DNA of 64,000 nucleotides, from positions 61,482 to 125,481 of the forward strand of contig JAIPBT010000004.1 of NCBI GenBank assembly GCA_021738565.1, given 5' to 3'. Both the position numbers and the translations under genes were made by a program. Numbering within the stretch: the stretch's first letter is position 1; the number at the start of each line of letters is the position of its first letter. The notes below the pieces were generated by a model. The model had not been told where the DNA came from. It saw nothing but the letters and a program-made list of their open reading frames with translations, and searched no databases. The DNA comes from Bacteroidales bacterium. Its GTDB lineage: Bacteria; Bacteroidota; Bacteroidia; Bacteroidales; GCA-2748055. Of the stretch, positions 1 to 9,599 are shown piece by piece.

Positions 1-61
1 GAAATTTTATGTTTTTAAGGTGTCTGTCAATCAGTTGTTGTGCTTCATTCAGTGTATACAT
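1..61 (-). CDS. N-terminal fragment of an unknown protein cut by the window edge
   Basis: Reading the minus strand from an ATG at 61 gives an open 20-codon stretch beginning MYTLNEAQQL and running off the left edge. The composition is plausible for a cytoplasmic protein start and no stop occurs. The opening vaguely resembles that of small MazG-like pyrophosphohydrolases, but 20 residues are too few to name it. It would be divergently transcribed from the thioredoxin-like gene at 271. Confidence 0.4.
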   Translation of the reverse strand, partial: MYTLNEAQQLIDRHLKNIKF

Positions 62-242
62 GGTATCATGAATTGGTTTTGTGAAATCAGTCAAATGAGA
101 AATCTAAGGTAGCTTCATTTTTTACCTGTGCCAAAAAATGAATGCTGTTTTACATCAATAAATACAGCTGTTTCACAGTTATAAGAATGGCACAAACCTT
201 GATATTGAGAACAACTGAGACAAGAAATTGTCTTATTATCAT

Positions 243-250
243 TAAATTTG
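243..250 (+). promoter_or_regulatory. Possible -7 box for the thioredoxin-like gene
   Basis: TAAATTTG fits the Bacteroidota -7 consensus TAnnTTTG and lies 20 bases before the preferred ATG at 271. No TTG is found at the right distance for a -33 box, so this is a weak call. The rest of 62-270 shows nothing recognisable. Confidence 0.3.
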
Positions 251-270
251 GACCTTTAAATTCATACAAT

Positions 271-1737
271 ATGAGAAAAAGAAGAATTAGATTACAATCT
301 GCATTTTTAGGAATGTTGTATTTCAGCGCTTTATCATACGGACAGGGATATGAAATAGAATTGAATGCCCCTGATTTTGCGAACAAGCAAGTCATTCTTG
401 CCGAATATTTCACCACCAGGATGATCCCTAAAGACACCATAATATTAAATTCTTCAGGCACCGGAGTGTTTAAAGGAGAAAAACCATTTGATGGTGGATT
501 GTATGTAATGTTTTTTGATCAGAACAATTATTTCGATTTTATGATCAACAGGGATCAATTTTTCAGCATAACCACCAACGCAAGTGACTTCGTAAAAAAG
601 ACCACTTTCACCGGATCAGTGGATAACAAAGGTTTTTATAAATACAAAAATTTTCTGGCGAAAAGAAGAGGAAAGCAGGAAAGCTATATAAAACAGTTGG
701 CTGAAGCCAAAACAGTTTCTGATTCCAGCTGGATATCAAGCATGATGGAAAAACTCAATGATGAAATCTCCCAGTATGTGGATATGATGATCTTTGATTA
801 CAAGGGTACGTTCTTTGCAACTTTTTTGATGGCAATGAGGGATAATACTGCTCCTGAATCAATTCTGAAAGGCACACAGAAGCAAAAGGATTCAATCCGT
901 TATGCCTTTTATAAGAACCACTATTTCGACAATTTTAATGTGGGTGATATTCGCCTTCTTCATACGCCACTCTATGATGCCAAAATTAAAAATTACATCA
1001 ATAAAGTTGTCCCCTCGCATCCTGATTCGCTAATTGCTGCAGTGGATTTTCTAATTGAAAGATCCAGGGCCAATGAGGCGATCTTCAGATATATGTTGAT
1101 CACGCTGTTCAATAATTTTGCGGAAAGCAAAATAATGGGTATGGACAAAGTATATTTTCATATCGCTAAAAAATATTACATACCTGAAGCTCACTGGAGT
1201 GACAAAGAATACATTGAAAAGCTCAAGGAGAATCTCGAAAAAAGCAAACACACATTCATTGGTGAAATTGCTCCGGATTTTGAATTAAGGGGACTGCCTA
1301 AAGAACATATCCATATGGCTGAAATGGACCAGCAAATCAAAGAGGATCCGCATGTGGGATATACTTTCAGTCTGTCAGACATAGATGCTGAATATACAAT
1401 TCTGTACTTCTGGGAAGCAGATTGCGGACACTGCCAAAAATCCACACCAAAATTATACGAAGTTTTTAAAAAATATAAGGACAAAGGACTGGAAGTACTC
1501 TCCATTCATGTCATAAATTCTGTTGAAGGAAAAGTTAAATGGATAGACTTTCTAAATGAGCATGAATTATATGACTGGACCAATTGCTGGAGTCCCTATG
1601 ACAATAATTTCAGGGTCCTTTACAACCTGACCAGCTTCCCTTATTTATTGCTGTTGGATAAAGATAAAAGGATCATTGCCAAGCGACTGGCTCCTGAACA
1701 GATAGATGACATGCTGGAAAAGCTGACCAAAGATTAG
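271..1737 (+). CDS. TlpA-like periplasmic thiol-disulfide oxidoreductase
   Basis: The ORF track starts at 142, but the ATG at 271 begins MRKRRIRLQS followed by a hydrophobic stretch ending near SYGQG, a convincing signal peptide, so the start is moved there (488 aa). The N-terminal half resembles the DUF4369/DUF5106 region common before thioredoxin domains in Bacteroidota. The C-terminal third is a thioredoxin fold with the redox motif CGHC at about residues 385-388 in WEADCGHCQK, and the cis-Pro loop SFPY further on. Such proteins act in the periplasm in disulfide reduction or cytochrome maturation; the actual substrate cannot be told. It lies 19 bases before carA with no clear functional link. 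Confidence 0.8.
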   Translation: MRKRRIRLQSAFLGMLYFSALSYGQGYEIELNAPDFANKQVILAEYFTTRMIPKDTIILNSSGTGVFKGEKPFDGGLYVMFFDQNNYFDFMINRDQFFSITTNASDFVKKTTFTGSVDNKGFYKYKNFLAKRRGKQESYIKQLAEAKTVSDSSWISSMMEKLNDEISQYVDMMIFDYKGTFFATFLMAMRDNTAPESILKGTQKQKDSIRYAFYKNHYFDNFNVGDIRLLHTPLYDAKIKNYINKVVPSHPDSLIAAVDFLIERSRANEAIFRYMLITLFNNFAESKIMGMDKVYFHIAKKYYIPEAHWSDKEYIEKLKENLEKSKHTFIGEIAPDFELRGLPKEHIHMAEMDQQIKEDPHVGYTFSLSDIDAEYTILYFWEADCGHCQKSTPKLYEVFKKYKDKGLEVLSIHVINSVEGKVKWIDFLNEHELYDWTNCWSPYDNNFRVLYNLTSFPYLLLLDKDKRIIAKRLAPEQIDDMLEKLTKD

Positions 1738-1756
1738 GTACCTGTTATTTTAATCT

Positions 1757-2839
1757 ATGAAATACAATAAGATCATACTCAAATTAGAGGATGGCAACAG
1801 CTTTGAAGGATATTCATTTGGTTATGATGGCAGCACAGCCGGAGAAGTAGTATTCAATACTGCTATGACCGGTTATCCTGAAAGTCTTACTGATCCTTCC
1901 TACAGGGGACAAATACTGGTTCTTACCTATCCGATAGTGGGGAACTATGGTGTTCCCCATGATGATAAAGAAAATAACTTGTACCGTTTTTTCGAATCAC
2001 ATACATTGCACATATCAGCCCTTGTCATCAGTGATTATTCTGTTGATTATTCCCACTGGAATGCAGAAAAAAGTCTTGGAGACTGGCTTAAGGAAAATGA
2101 GATACCCGGAATTTTCGGTATTGACACGCGCATGCTTACAAAAATTCTAAGGGAAAAGGGATCCATGCTTGGGAAGGTAATTTTCGATGAACAGGAGCCA
2201 GAATGGTATGATCCGAATACGACAAACCTTGTACAGCAGGTTACGGTGGACAAAAAACAAATCTACGGCAACGGCAAACATAAGATACTTTTGCTTGACT
2301 GTGGAGTAAAATACAACATCATACGTTACCTGCTGGATAGAGATACTACGGTAATCAGGGTCCCTTACGATCACGACATATCTTCAGAGGATTATGACGG
2401 CTTGTTTGTTTCCAACGGACCTGGAGACCCTAAAATGTGTCAACCTGCCATAACAAGTCTTGCCAAAGCGTTTAATGAAGATGTTCCAATATTTGGTATT
2501 TGCCTGGGCAACCAGTTAATGGCCCTTGCGGCAGATGCCGATACCTACAAGTTAAAATACGGACACAGAAGCCATAACCAGCCTGTTTTACAGGTCGACA
2601 CCAACAGGGCCTACATAACTTCCCAGAATCATGGTTTTGCTATTGACAATGAGACACTCGGGGATGAATGGGAACCTCTTTACATCAATCTGAACGACCG
2701 TACCAATGAAGGAATGAGACATCGTAAAAAGCCATTCTTTTCCACGCAGTTCCACCCCGAAGCATCCGGCGGTCCTACTGACACAGCACACCTTTTCGAT
2801 GATTTCATAGATATGATAGAACAGTCCAGGAAGGTTTAA
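1757..2839 (+). CDS. carA: Carbamoyl-phosphate synthase small (glutaminase) subunit
   Basis: Hydrolyses glutamine and channels ammonia to CarB for carbamoyl phosphate, the precursor of arginine and pyrimidines. The N-terminal CPSase domain opens with the typical LEDGNSFEGYSFG, and the C-terminal class I glutaminase carries the nucleophile in GICLGNQ (Cys about 249) and the His-Glu pair in FHPEA (about 333-335). Length 360 aa is normal. Its partner carB is 8 kb away on the same strand, with the minus-strand arginine/proline genes between them. The stop codon overlaps the stop of convergent proA: TAA at 2837-2839 against TTA at 2836-2838. Confidence 0.96.
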   Translation: MKYNKIILKLEDGNSFEGYSFGYDGSTAGEVVFNTAMTGYPESLTDPSYRGQILVLTYPIVGNYGVPHDDKENNLYRFFESHTLHISALVISDYSVDYSHWNAEKSLGDWLKENEIPGIFGIDTRMLTKILREKGSMLGKVIFDEQEPEWYDPNTTNLVQQVTVDKKQIYGNGKHKILLLDCGVKYNIIRYLLDRDTTVIRVPYDHDISSEDYDGLFVSNGPGDPKMCQPAITSLAKAFNEDVPIFGICLGNQLMALAADADTYKLKYGHRSHNQPVLQVDTNRAYITSQNHGFAIDNETLGDEWEPLYINLNDRTNEGMRHRKKPFFSTQFHPEASGGPTDTAHLFDDFIDMIEQSRKV

Positions 2840-4083
2840 CCCCTTACCTGTCCGTTTCCATATATAATATACTTAATGGTGGTCAATTCATTCAATCCCA
2901 TGGGGCCCCTAGCATGAAGCTTTTGTGTGCTTATACCGATCTCTGCTCCATAACCGAATTCAAATCCGTCTGTAAACCTTGTGGAAGCATTAACATAAAC
3001 AGCAGCAGCATCTATCATTTCAAGAAAATACTGCGCATTGCCGTAATCAGAAGTAATAATAGACTCTGAATGGGAAGATCCGTAGGTATTGATATGGGAA
3101 ACCGCTTCCTGTACCGAACCGGTTACCTTTGCACTAATGATCATGTCCAGGTACTCCGTTCCCCAGTCATCATCTGTGGCTGGTTTTGCATTTTTCAATA
3201 ATGAACAGACCCTATCATCACCGCGTATTTCTACACCAGCATCAACAAGTGCTTTTCCAATGAGAGGAATCGCCTCGTCTGCAATCGCCGAATGAACCAG
3301 CAGACTTTCTGCCGCATTGCATACTCCCGGCCTGTGGGTCTTTGAATTCACCACTATTTTCGTTGCCATTTCAAGGTCGGCAGAGGCATCTACAAAGAGG
3401 TGACAATTCCCCACACCGGTTTCAATAACCGGTACCGTGCTGTTATTTACCACTGCCTGGATAAGACCGGCTCCCCCTCTTGGTATAAGAATATCAAGGT
3501 ATTCGTTCAGCTTCATCAAGGCTACAGAACTTGCCCTGGTTGTATCTGTAATCAGCTGGATCATATCGGGATTATTTCCCATGGAATCAATTACATTTCT
3601 GAAAACAGTAACAATAGCCATGTTGGAATGAAACGCTTCCTTGCCGCCCCTCAGCACACAAACATTCCCGGTTTTAATGCACAACCCGCCAACATCTGCT
3701 GTTACATTGGGTCTGGATTCATATATTACACCGACCACACCCAGTGGAACACGTTTTTTCCCGATCATCAAACCATTCGGTCTTTTATTCATTTCAATGA
3801 CCTGTCCGACCGGGTCATCCAGGGCAGCAACCTGATTCAGGCCTTCAGCAATCCCTTCTATCCTCTTGTTATTGAGCGTAAGGCGATCCACAATGGCTCC
3901 TTCCAGTCCAATTTTGTCTGCATTTTTCAGGTCCGTTTTGTTGGCTTCAAGAATTGATGCCGATTGCTTTATCAATTCCTGTGCAACCTGTTCCAGGATA
4001 TTATTCTTGGCTATTGTATCCAGATGTGCCAATTCATACGATGCTTCTTTTGCTCTTTTCCCAATTTCAATTACTTCCTTCAT
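2836..4083 (-). CDS. proA: Gamma-glutamyl phosphate reductase (glutamate-5-semialdehyde dehydrogenase)
   Basis: Second step of proline synthesis, reducing glutamyl-5-phosphate with NADPH. It is an aldehyde-dehydrogenase-fold protein of the usual length (415 aa), with the conserved VIYESRPNVTADV segment near residues 118-130 and the catalytic cysteine region HRPGVCNAAESLL near 255. It follows proB by 11 bases and is the last gene of the minus-strand arginine/proline run. Its 3' end overlaps carA by 4 bases, so no room is left for separate terminators. Confidence 0.96.
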   Translation of the reverse strand: MKEVIEIGKRAKEASYELAHLDTIAKNNILEQVAQELIKQSASILEANKTDLKNADKIGLEGAIVDRLTLNNKRIEGIAEGLNQVAALDDPVGQVIEMNKRPNGLMIGKKRVPLGVVGVIYESRPNVTADVGGLCIKTGNVCVLRGGKEAFHSNMAIVTVFRNVIDSMGNNPDMIQLITDTTRASSVALMKLNEYLDILIPRGGAGLIQAVVNNSTVPVIETGVGNCHLFVDASADLEMATKIVVNSKTHRPGVCNAAESLLVHSAIADEAIPLIGKALVDAGVEIRGDDRVCSLLKNAKPATDDDWGTEYLDMIISAKVTGSVQEAVSHINTYGSSHSESIITSDYGNAQYFLEMIDAAAVYVNASTRFTDGFEFGYGAEIGISTQKLHARGPMGLNELTTIKYIIYGNGQVRG

Positions 4084-4094
4084 AAATATTCATT

Positions 4095-4910
4095 TTAATC
4101 GGATTTTAAATCTGTTGACCTGCTCACGAAATGTGTGCCATGCTCGCTTCCATTCAATATTTCATAAATAACATTGGCATCGGTGCCGTCAGCGATCACA
4201 ACATCAATATTCTTCTGTCTGCAAAGTTCAGCGGCATCAATTTTTGAGCGCATACCGCCCGATCCCATTTCGGATTTACCCTCCGTAACAACGTCTTTTA
4301 AGTCATTCCCTGCTTTCATTACTTTTGGCACCTGTTTCGCGTCGCTGTTGGTCTTCGGATTATCAGTATACACACCATTGGTCGTGGTCAGAATTATCAG
4401 CAATCCGGCACTGACCAGTTCTGCCACCATTGCAGATAACATATCGTTATCACCAAACTCAATTTCTTCCGTTGAAACGACGTCATTCTCATTGATCACC
4501 GGTGTTACACCCATTGCAAGAAGTTTCTCGATGGCGTTTTTGGCGTTGTTTTTCCTAACCGGGTGATCAATCCCGTCACGCGTCAACAAGACCTGACCTA
4601 TGATCTGATTGTATTCTTTGAAAAATGTTTCATACATTCTCAACAGGGCAGCCTGTCCGACCGATGCCAGTGCTTGTTTTTCAATAATATCCACCGGTTC
4701 ATTTTCCATGTCAAGAATGCCAATGCCAGATCCAACTGCACCTGAAGTCACAAGAATGATTTCTCTTCCTTCGTTTCTCAATCCGGCAATGACCCGTGCA
4801 AATTTCTCCAGCCTGATCAGATTTATCTTGCCATCAGTGTGCGTAATAAGTGCTGTTCCGATCTTAATAATAATCCGTTGCTTGTTTTTCAGCAGTTCCC
4901 TGTGTTCCAT
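4095..4910 (-). CDS. proB: Glutamate 5-kinase, short form without PUA domain
   Basis: First committed step of proline synthesis, phosphorylating glutamate on the gamma carboxyl. The amino-acid-kinase fold is shown by IIIKIGTALIT, the glycine-rich VTSGAVGSGIG and the nucleotide-binding segment GSGGMRSKIDAAE. At 271 aa it ends after the kinase domain; the C-terminal PUA domain of the roughly 370-residue enterobacterial enzyme is absent, as in other short forms. It lies 39 bases after argH and 11 before proA, so co-transcription is likely. Confidence 0.95.
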   Translation of the reverse strand: MEHRELLKNKQRIIIKIGTALITHTDGKINLIRLEKFARVIAGLRNEGREIILVTSGAVGSGIGILDMENEPVDIIEKQALASVGQAALLRMYETFFKEYNQIIGQVLLTRDGIDHPVRKNNAKNAIEKLLAMGVTPVINENDVVSTEEIEFGDNDMLSAMVAELVSAGLLIILTTTNGVYTDNPKTNSDAKQVPKVMKAGNDLKDVVTEGKSEMGSGGMRSKIDAAELCRQKNIDVVIADGTDANVIYEILNGSEHGTHFVSRSTDLKSD

Positions 4911-4949
4911 TTATACAATATTATGTTAATGTTATACTGGTTGCGCACT

Positions 4950-6308
4950 CTATTTGTGATAAAATGCCTCTTCTTTAAATGTTTTCATCTTATTTAATAC
5001 CTCTTCAGGTTCCATGATGGAAAAATGCTCTGATAAAGAAATCAACCTGTCTCTTATCATTTCTATTCCGGGATTTCCTATGCTGCCAATATGGGTGTAA
5101 TCGACACGCGGACCGGTTTTAAAAATACCTTTTTCAATTTCTTCAGCTACTTCCCTGTATGCCTCCCTGAAAGATTTCCCCTGTATTACCTTATTGTTGA
5201 CCACTTCAACAGAAAAAGCGTATTGGTACTTGTCCGCTGACAAAATATCCTCTGCAGGCAGCATATTTTCAACCATCAAATTCATCATTTTCAGACAATT
5301 TCGCAACTGCTGGAAAGAAGGAAACAACATCTCTTTTGTCAATTGAAAATCACGGTGATATCCTGAAATTAAATTGGCAGATAAACCATTCAAGGTTACA
5401 TAATTTTGTGCAATAACATTGCAATGTGCCCTGATCAATTCAAGAACGTCCGGATTTTTTTTATGTGGCATAATGCTCGAACCGGTGGTCAATTCATCAG
5501 GAAAGGAAAGGAACGAAGTGTCCTGTCCAATAAAAAAAACAATATCATTCGCAAGCCTTGACAAAGTATTTGCAAAAGCAGAAAGGCCTGATGCAATTCT
5601 GGATTCAATCCTTGATCTGTTCAGTTGAGCCGTTGCCGAACTAATCATCAATTCAGAAAATCCAAGCAAATGAGTGGTCAATTCCCTGTCTATGGGAAAG
5701 CTCGATCCGTAACCGGCTGCTGAGCCCAGCGGGTTTTTATTTATCACCTTATAAACGGCTTGAAACTCCTCCATATCATCAAGGAACCGCTCAGCATAAG
5801 CTCCAAGCCAAAGGCCAAATGAAGAAGGCATTGCTACCTGTGTATGGGTATAGCCAGGGAGAAGACAGGTCTTAAACTCATTTCCTTTTCCCAGCAGAGT
5901 GTTCATCAGATCACCTGCTTCGCTCAAAACAAGGCGCATTTCCTCTCTGAAATACAATATCATAGCAACCATCACCTGGTCGTTGCGCGATCTGCCTGTA
6001 TGAATTTTTTTGCCTGTTTCTCCTATGGTTTTTACAAGATAGCCTTCCAGGTGGCTATGAATGTCCTCATCACCAGGATCCAGTTCAAATGACTGCCCTT
6101 CAGTAACCGGGTAATAATGGAAAAGCGCATCAAATAATTCGGTCGCTTCATTTTCTGAGATAATATTCGTTTTTCCAAGCATTAAGGCATGTGCCATTGA
6201 TCCCAGCACATCGAAAGGTGCCAGTGATGCATCGAATTCACGGTCCTTACCGATTGTAAATTCAAGAATGCTGTTTGATGTTTTCTTATCTTTTTCCCAG
6301 AGCTTCAT
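4950..6308 (-). CDS. argH: Argininosuccinate lyase
   Basis: Last step of arginine synthesis, splitting argininosuccinate into arginine and fumarate in the cytoplasm. The fumarase/aspartase superfamily signature GSSIMPHKKNPD is present near residue 275, with the loop serine expected to act as catalyst, together with HTGRSRNDQV near 105 and GYTHTQVA near 150. Length 452 aa is typical. It lies between the argE-like peptidase and proB on the minus strand. Confidence 0.96.
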   Translation of the reverse strand: MKLWEKDKKTSNSILEFTIGKDREFDASLAPFDVLGSMAHALMLGKTNIISENEATELFDALFHYYPVTEGQSFELDPGDEDIHSHLEGYLVKTIGETGKKIHTGRSRNDQVMVAMILYFREEMRLVLSEAGDLMNTLLGKGNEFKTCLLPGYTHTQVAMPSSFGLWLGAYAERFLDDMEEFQAVYKVINKNPLGSAAGYGSSFPIDRELTTHLLGFSELMISSATAQLNRSRIESRIASGLSAFANTLSRLANDIVFFIGQDTSFLSFPDELTTGSSIMPHKKNPDVLELIRAHCNVIAQNYVTLNGLSANLISGYHRDFQLTKEMLFPSFQQLRNCLKMMNLMVENMLPAEDILSADKYQYAFSVEVVNNKVIQGKSFREAYREVAEEIEKGIFKTGPRVDYTHIGSIGNPGIEMIRDRLISLSEHFSIMEPEEVLNKMKTFKEEAFYHK

Positions 6309-6362
6309 TTTTCAAAATTGTTGTATGAATCTGTCGTTGCAGCAATAAATACTGCATCTCAC

Positions 6363-7412
6363 TTACAGTGGTACAGAATATATCTCATTTATTATATTGT
6401 TATACTTTTCTATGGCATCAAATAATTCATTTATAAGAATAAATTCATTTGGGCTGTGTGAGCGTGATGAATCACCTGGCCCGATCTTAACGGCCGGAAA
6501 ACTCATTAATGCCATATCGGACAATGTTTGGGAGCCGAAAGGTTTTAACCGGTATTTCTCGAATACCGAATATACCGGATGCCTATGATCCAGATATGAG
6601 CTTTTGAGACGTGTGGATCGGGGATTGATTGTGCTTGCACATGCATTCTCAAGGATATCTAATATCCTGGTATTGGAATACCTGTCGTTGCTTCTTACAT
6701 CAATTACGAATTCGCACTTTGCAGGAACAACATTGTGATTCTTACCTGCATTAATAATCGTAACATTCAATGCGGGTTCATCCAGCCATTCAGATTTCTC
6801 AGGGAACCGGAATTGCCGGATCTTCATAATGTCATCCAGTGCATTGTAGATGGCATTTATCCCTTCGTTTCTTGCAGCATGTCCGTTTGCTCCTTCGGCA
6901 ACAGCATCAATCACCATTAAACCGCGCTCTGCTATGGCAGGCTGCATCCGGGTGGGTTCTCCCACGATCCCGAATTTTATTCCGGAAAGTACAGGTAAAA
7001 CTTTAACCATTCCGTTTTTTCCACTGATTTCCTCTTCTGCCGATATGACCATTACAAGCCTATTTTTGTCTGCATTCATTAGAAATGCAGCAAGCATGGC
7101 CACCACCGAAGCTCCAGCATCATTGCTACCAAGTGCCGTGATTCGCTTATGATCTCTTTCGGGCAGGAATGGATCAGAATTCCATCCGTTCCCGGCCGGA
7201 ACTGTATCGATGTGTGAATTAAGCAGGATTTCCTTACCTCCAATATTATTATCACCTGAAATAACAAGATTGTTCTTTATCCTTCTTACTGATAATCCTT
7301 CATTTATCAGCCAGTTTTCCAGAAAATCAACCCGTGTTTTTTCCTGTTTGCTCAGGGCAGGAATAGCAAGTAGTTGAACCAGCAGGTCAATGTATTTTTC
7401 TTTATTGATCAT
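6363..7412 (-). CDS. M20 family peptidase, likely N-acyl-ornithine/citrulline deacylase (ArgE-like)
   Basis: A zinc-dependent M20 amidohydrolase of 349 aa. Metal and catalytic residues fit the family: HIDTVP (first His and Asp), GSNDAGAS (bridging Asp), SAEEEISG (general-base Glu-Glu) and GEPT. In Bacteroidota arginine clusters this gene removes the acetyl or succinyl group carried through the pathway. It overlaps proC by 4 bases (ATGA) and precedes argH. Context supports an arginine role, but the acylated intermediates it would act on need ArgB, ArgC, ArgD and ArgF, none of which is in this window. A dipeptidase role cannot be excluded. Confidence 0.85.
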   Translation of the reverse strand: MINKEKYIDLLVQLLAIPALSKQEKTRVDFLENWLINEGLSVRRIKNNLVISGDNNIGGKEILLNSHIDTVPAGNGWNSDPFLPERDHKRITALGSNDAGASVVAMLAAFLMNADKNRLVMVISAEEEISGKNGMVKVLPVLSGIKFGIVGEPTRMQPAIAERGLMVIDAVAEGANGHAARNEGINAIYNALDDIMKIRQFRFPEKSEWLDEPALNVTIINAGKNHNVVPAKCEFVIDVRSNDRYSNTRILDILENACASTINPRSTRLKSSYLDHRHPVYSVFEKYRLKPFGSQTLSDMALMSFPAVKIGPGDSSRSHSPNEFILINELFDAIEKYNNIINEIYSVPL

Positions 7413-8209
7413 TTCAGGTCATTGATGCCTGCATGGGATGTAATTATACCCTTTATCAGAGCAGAACTCAGACCGTAATGTTCCATTTCATTCAAGCCTG
7501 CAATTGTACATCCCATCGGGGTTGTTACTTTGTCAATCTCTTTTTCAGGATGGTTCCCTGTAGCCAATAAAATCTGTGCAGCTCCCTTGGCTGTTTGTGC
7601 TGCAATCCTACCTGCTTGCTCCGCATGAAACCCTATTTGAATCCCTCCCTGTGTCTCAGCCCTGATAAAGCGCAGAAAAAATGCAATACCACATGCTGCA
7701 AGAATGGTAGCAGCAGGCATAAGTTTTTCCTGGATAACCATGGTAGCGCCCATCAGACTGAAGATCTCTTCAACTAATTTTTCTGCAGCGCTGTGATTAC
7801 CAGAAATACATGTCATCGATTCACCAAATTCAACAGCCGTATTTGGCATGATCCGAACAACAGGCACAATTTTGTTTGACCAAATTTCCAGATCATGGAT
7901 TGAAACTGCAGATACTACACTGACCAATGTATGGATATCTTTATTAAAAAAGGGTGTTATTTCCCTGATAACTTCCTCAGCCTGAAAAGGTAATACAGCA
8001 ATTACAATAACCTCACATGCATCCACAATTTCCTTGTTGCTGGTATGGACCATCACTCCTTGTTCTTTGAAACTTTCAAGAAGAATTCCTTTTCTTCTGG
8101 TGATATGGACCTGTATGCGATTCAAATCACTGTAATTTACCAACCCTCTGGCAATGGCCCCTCCTATGTTACCCGCACCAATGATTCCAATTTTTTTCAT
8201 ACGTTTCAT
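7409..8209 (-). CDS. proC: Pyrroline-5-carboxylate reductase
   Basis: Final step of proline synthesis, reducing pyrroline-5-carboxylate with NAD(P)H. The Rossmann motif GIIGAGNIGGA is at the N-terminus, with VVRIMPNTAVEFGE near 115 and the C-terminal dimerisation region ending in the TPMGCTIAGL segment typical of ProC. Length 266 aa is normal; an internal ATG three codons in (MKKIGIIGAG) is an equally good start. It overlaps the next gene by 4 bases, indicating translational coupling. Upstream is a 175-base gap to argG where related clusters have argC. Confidence 0.94.
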   Translation of the reverse strand: MKRMKKIGIIGAGNIGGAIARGLVNYSDLNRIQVHITRRKGILLESFKEQGVMVHTSNKEIVDACEVIVIAVLPFQAEEVIREITPFFNKDIHTLVSVVSAVSIHDLEIWSNKIVPVVRIMPNTAVEFGESMTCISGNHSAAEKLVEEIFSLMGATMVIQEKLMPAATILAACGIAFFLRFIRAETQGGIQIGFHAEQAGRIAAQTAKGAAQILLATGNHPEKEIDKVTTPMGCTIAGLNEMEHYGLSSALIKGIITSHAGINDLK

Positions 8210-8384
8210 TATTTAATTGACAATGAAGAAGCAATATATTTCTTCATTTATGTATATCCATACCCTTCAACAGTGCATTACCGTTGCATGGAAATCTCTA
8301 ATTTCAAGTATTGTATCATTGAAGTGTGCGAATGGATAACATACAAAAAAATCTTAATAAAACAAATAAATCTGAGTTTACGGC

Positions 8385-9584
8385 TCAATCACGCTCTGTA
8401 TTTTTGCGGTGCCAGATCATTTGCTGATTTCCTATAAGCCTTGTAAATCCGTCGACATCGGCTGCATCCCAGCTTTTATTTTCTTCACCATAGGATGCGA
8501 TATTGTCATCCATTAGATCATATTTACTTATCACACCCACAATCGAATGGTTGTATGGCCTGAGTCTTACCGATACGGTTCCTGTAACATTTCTTTGTGA
8601 GGAGGTGAGTAAAGCCTCCATGTCTCGCATCACAGGTTCCAGAAATTGTGCTTCATGAACAAACATACCGTACCAGTTTCCTATTTGCTCTTTCCAGTAA
8701 AGCTGCCATTTGGTAAGCACATGTTTTTCAAGGGCAAGATGAGCGTCAATCAATATTCTTGCCGCCGGCGCGGAAAAACCCACGCGTCCCTTGATCCCTA
8801 TAATGGTATCCCCAACGTGCACATCCCTTCCCAAAGCATATTCAGAACCGGTTATTTCAATCTCTTTTATCAGTTCGACAGGAGTCATGGTTCTTCCATT
8901 TAAAGAGCATGGCTCTCCCTGGTTAAAACCCAATTCAACAACATCCGTGCCTGTTACAGGTTTGCCGCCGGGGAAGGCGCTTCCCGGCAATTCATTATCA
9001 CTGGTCAGGGTTTCTTTCCCTCCAATGGTGGTACCCCAAAGTCCTTTATTTATAGAATATTTCGCTTTGTTTAAATCAACCCTGATTCCATTATCAGACA
9101 GGTATTTTAACTCATTTTCCCGTGATATTTTCAATTTCCTGATGGGGGTAATCACATTTATCCCCGGTTCAATGATCCTGGCAGTCAGATCAAACCTCAC
9201 CTGGTCATTTCCTGCCGCGGTAGAGCCATGGGCAATGTTATTGAATCCATGCTTTTTCGCATGATTTATAAGTGCCATAGCCTGGAATGAGCGCTCAGAA
9301 CTTACCGAAAGGGGATAATTTCTGTTGCGAAGGGCATTCCCAAACAACAAATATTTGATACAACTGGTGTAATAATCCTCTGTAGCATCCAATACAGCAT
9401 GTGAACATGTTCCCAAATCCCGGGCATGGTTTTCAATCTGATCCAGTTCTGATCCTGAAAAACCTCCTGTATTCACAATTGCAGTATGTACTTCATAATT
9501 CATTTCCCTGGCCATATAAACGGCACAAAAAGTTGTGTCCAGACCTCCACTGAAAGCCAGCAGGACTTTTTCCTTTTTACTCAT
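8385..9584 (-). CDS. argG: Argininosuccinate synthase
   Basis: ATP-dependent condensation of citrulline and aspartate to argininosuccinate. The N-terminal PP-loop is LLAFSGGLDTTF (residues about 8-19), the adenylation signature of N-type ATP pyrophosphatases. HGSTAAGNDQVRFD near 120 and the C-terminal RPYNHSIVGV region fit the family, and 399 aa is the normal length. It lies 15 bases after the GNAT gene, in a likely argR-GNAT-argG transcript under the ARG-box promoter at 10.7 kb. Confidence 0.95.
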   Translation of the reverse strand: MSKKEKVLLAFSGGLDTTFCAVYMAREMNYEVHTAIVNTGGFSGSELDQIENHARDLGTCSHAVLDATEDYYTSCIKYLLFGNALRNRNYPLSVSSERSFQAMALINHAKKHGFNNIAHGSTAAGNDQVRFDLTARIIEPGINVITPIRKLKISRENELKYLSDNGIRVDLNKAKYSINKGLWGTTIGGKETLTSDNELPGSAFPGGKPVTGTDVVELGFNQGEPCSLNGRTMTPVELIKEIEITGSEYALGRDVHVGDTIIGIKGRVGFSAPAARILIDAHLALEKHVLTKWQLYWKEQIGNWYGMFVHEAQFLEPVMRDMEALLTSSQRNVTGTVSVRLRPYNHSIVGVISKYDLMDDNIASYGEENKSWDAADVDGFTRLIGNQQMIWHRKNTERD

Positions 9585-9599
9585 CTTGATTTTATTGTT

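Noticed and set aside
3400-3957. 185-aa plus-strand ORF opposite proA
   Set aside because: Lies fully antisense to a conserved gene, with composition and residue use unlike a real protein.
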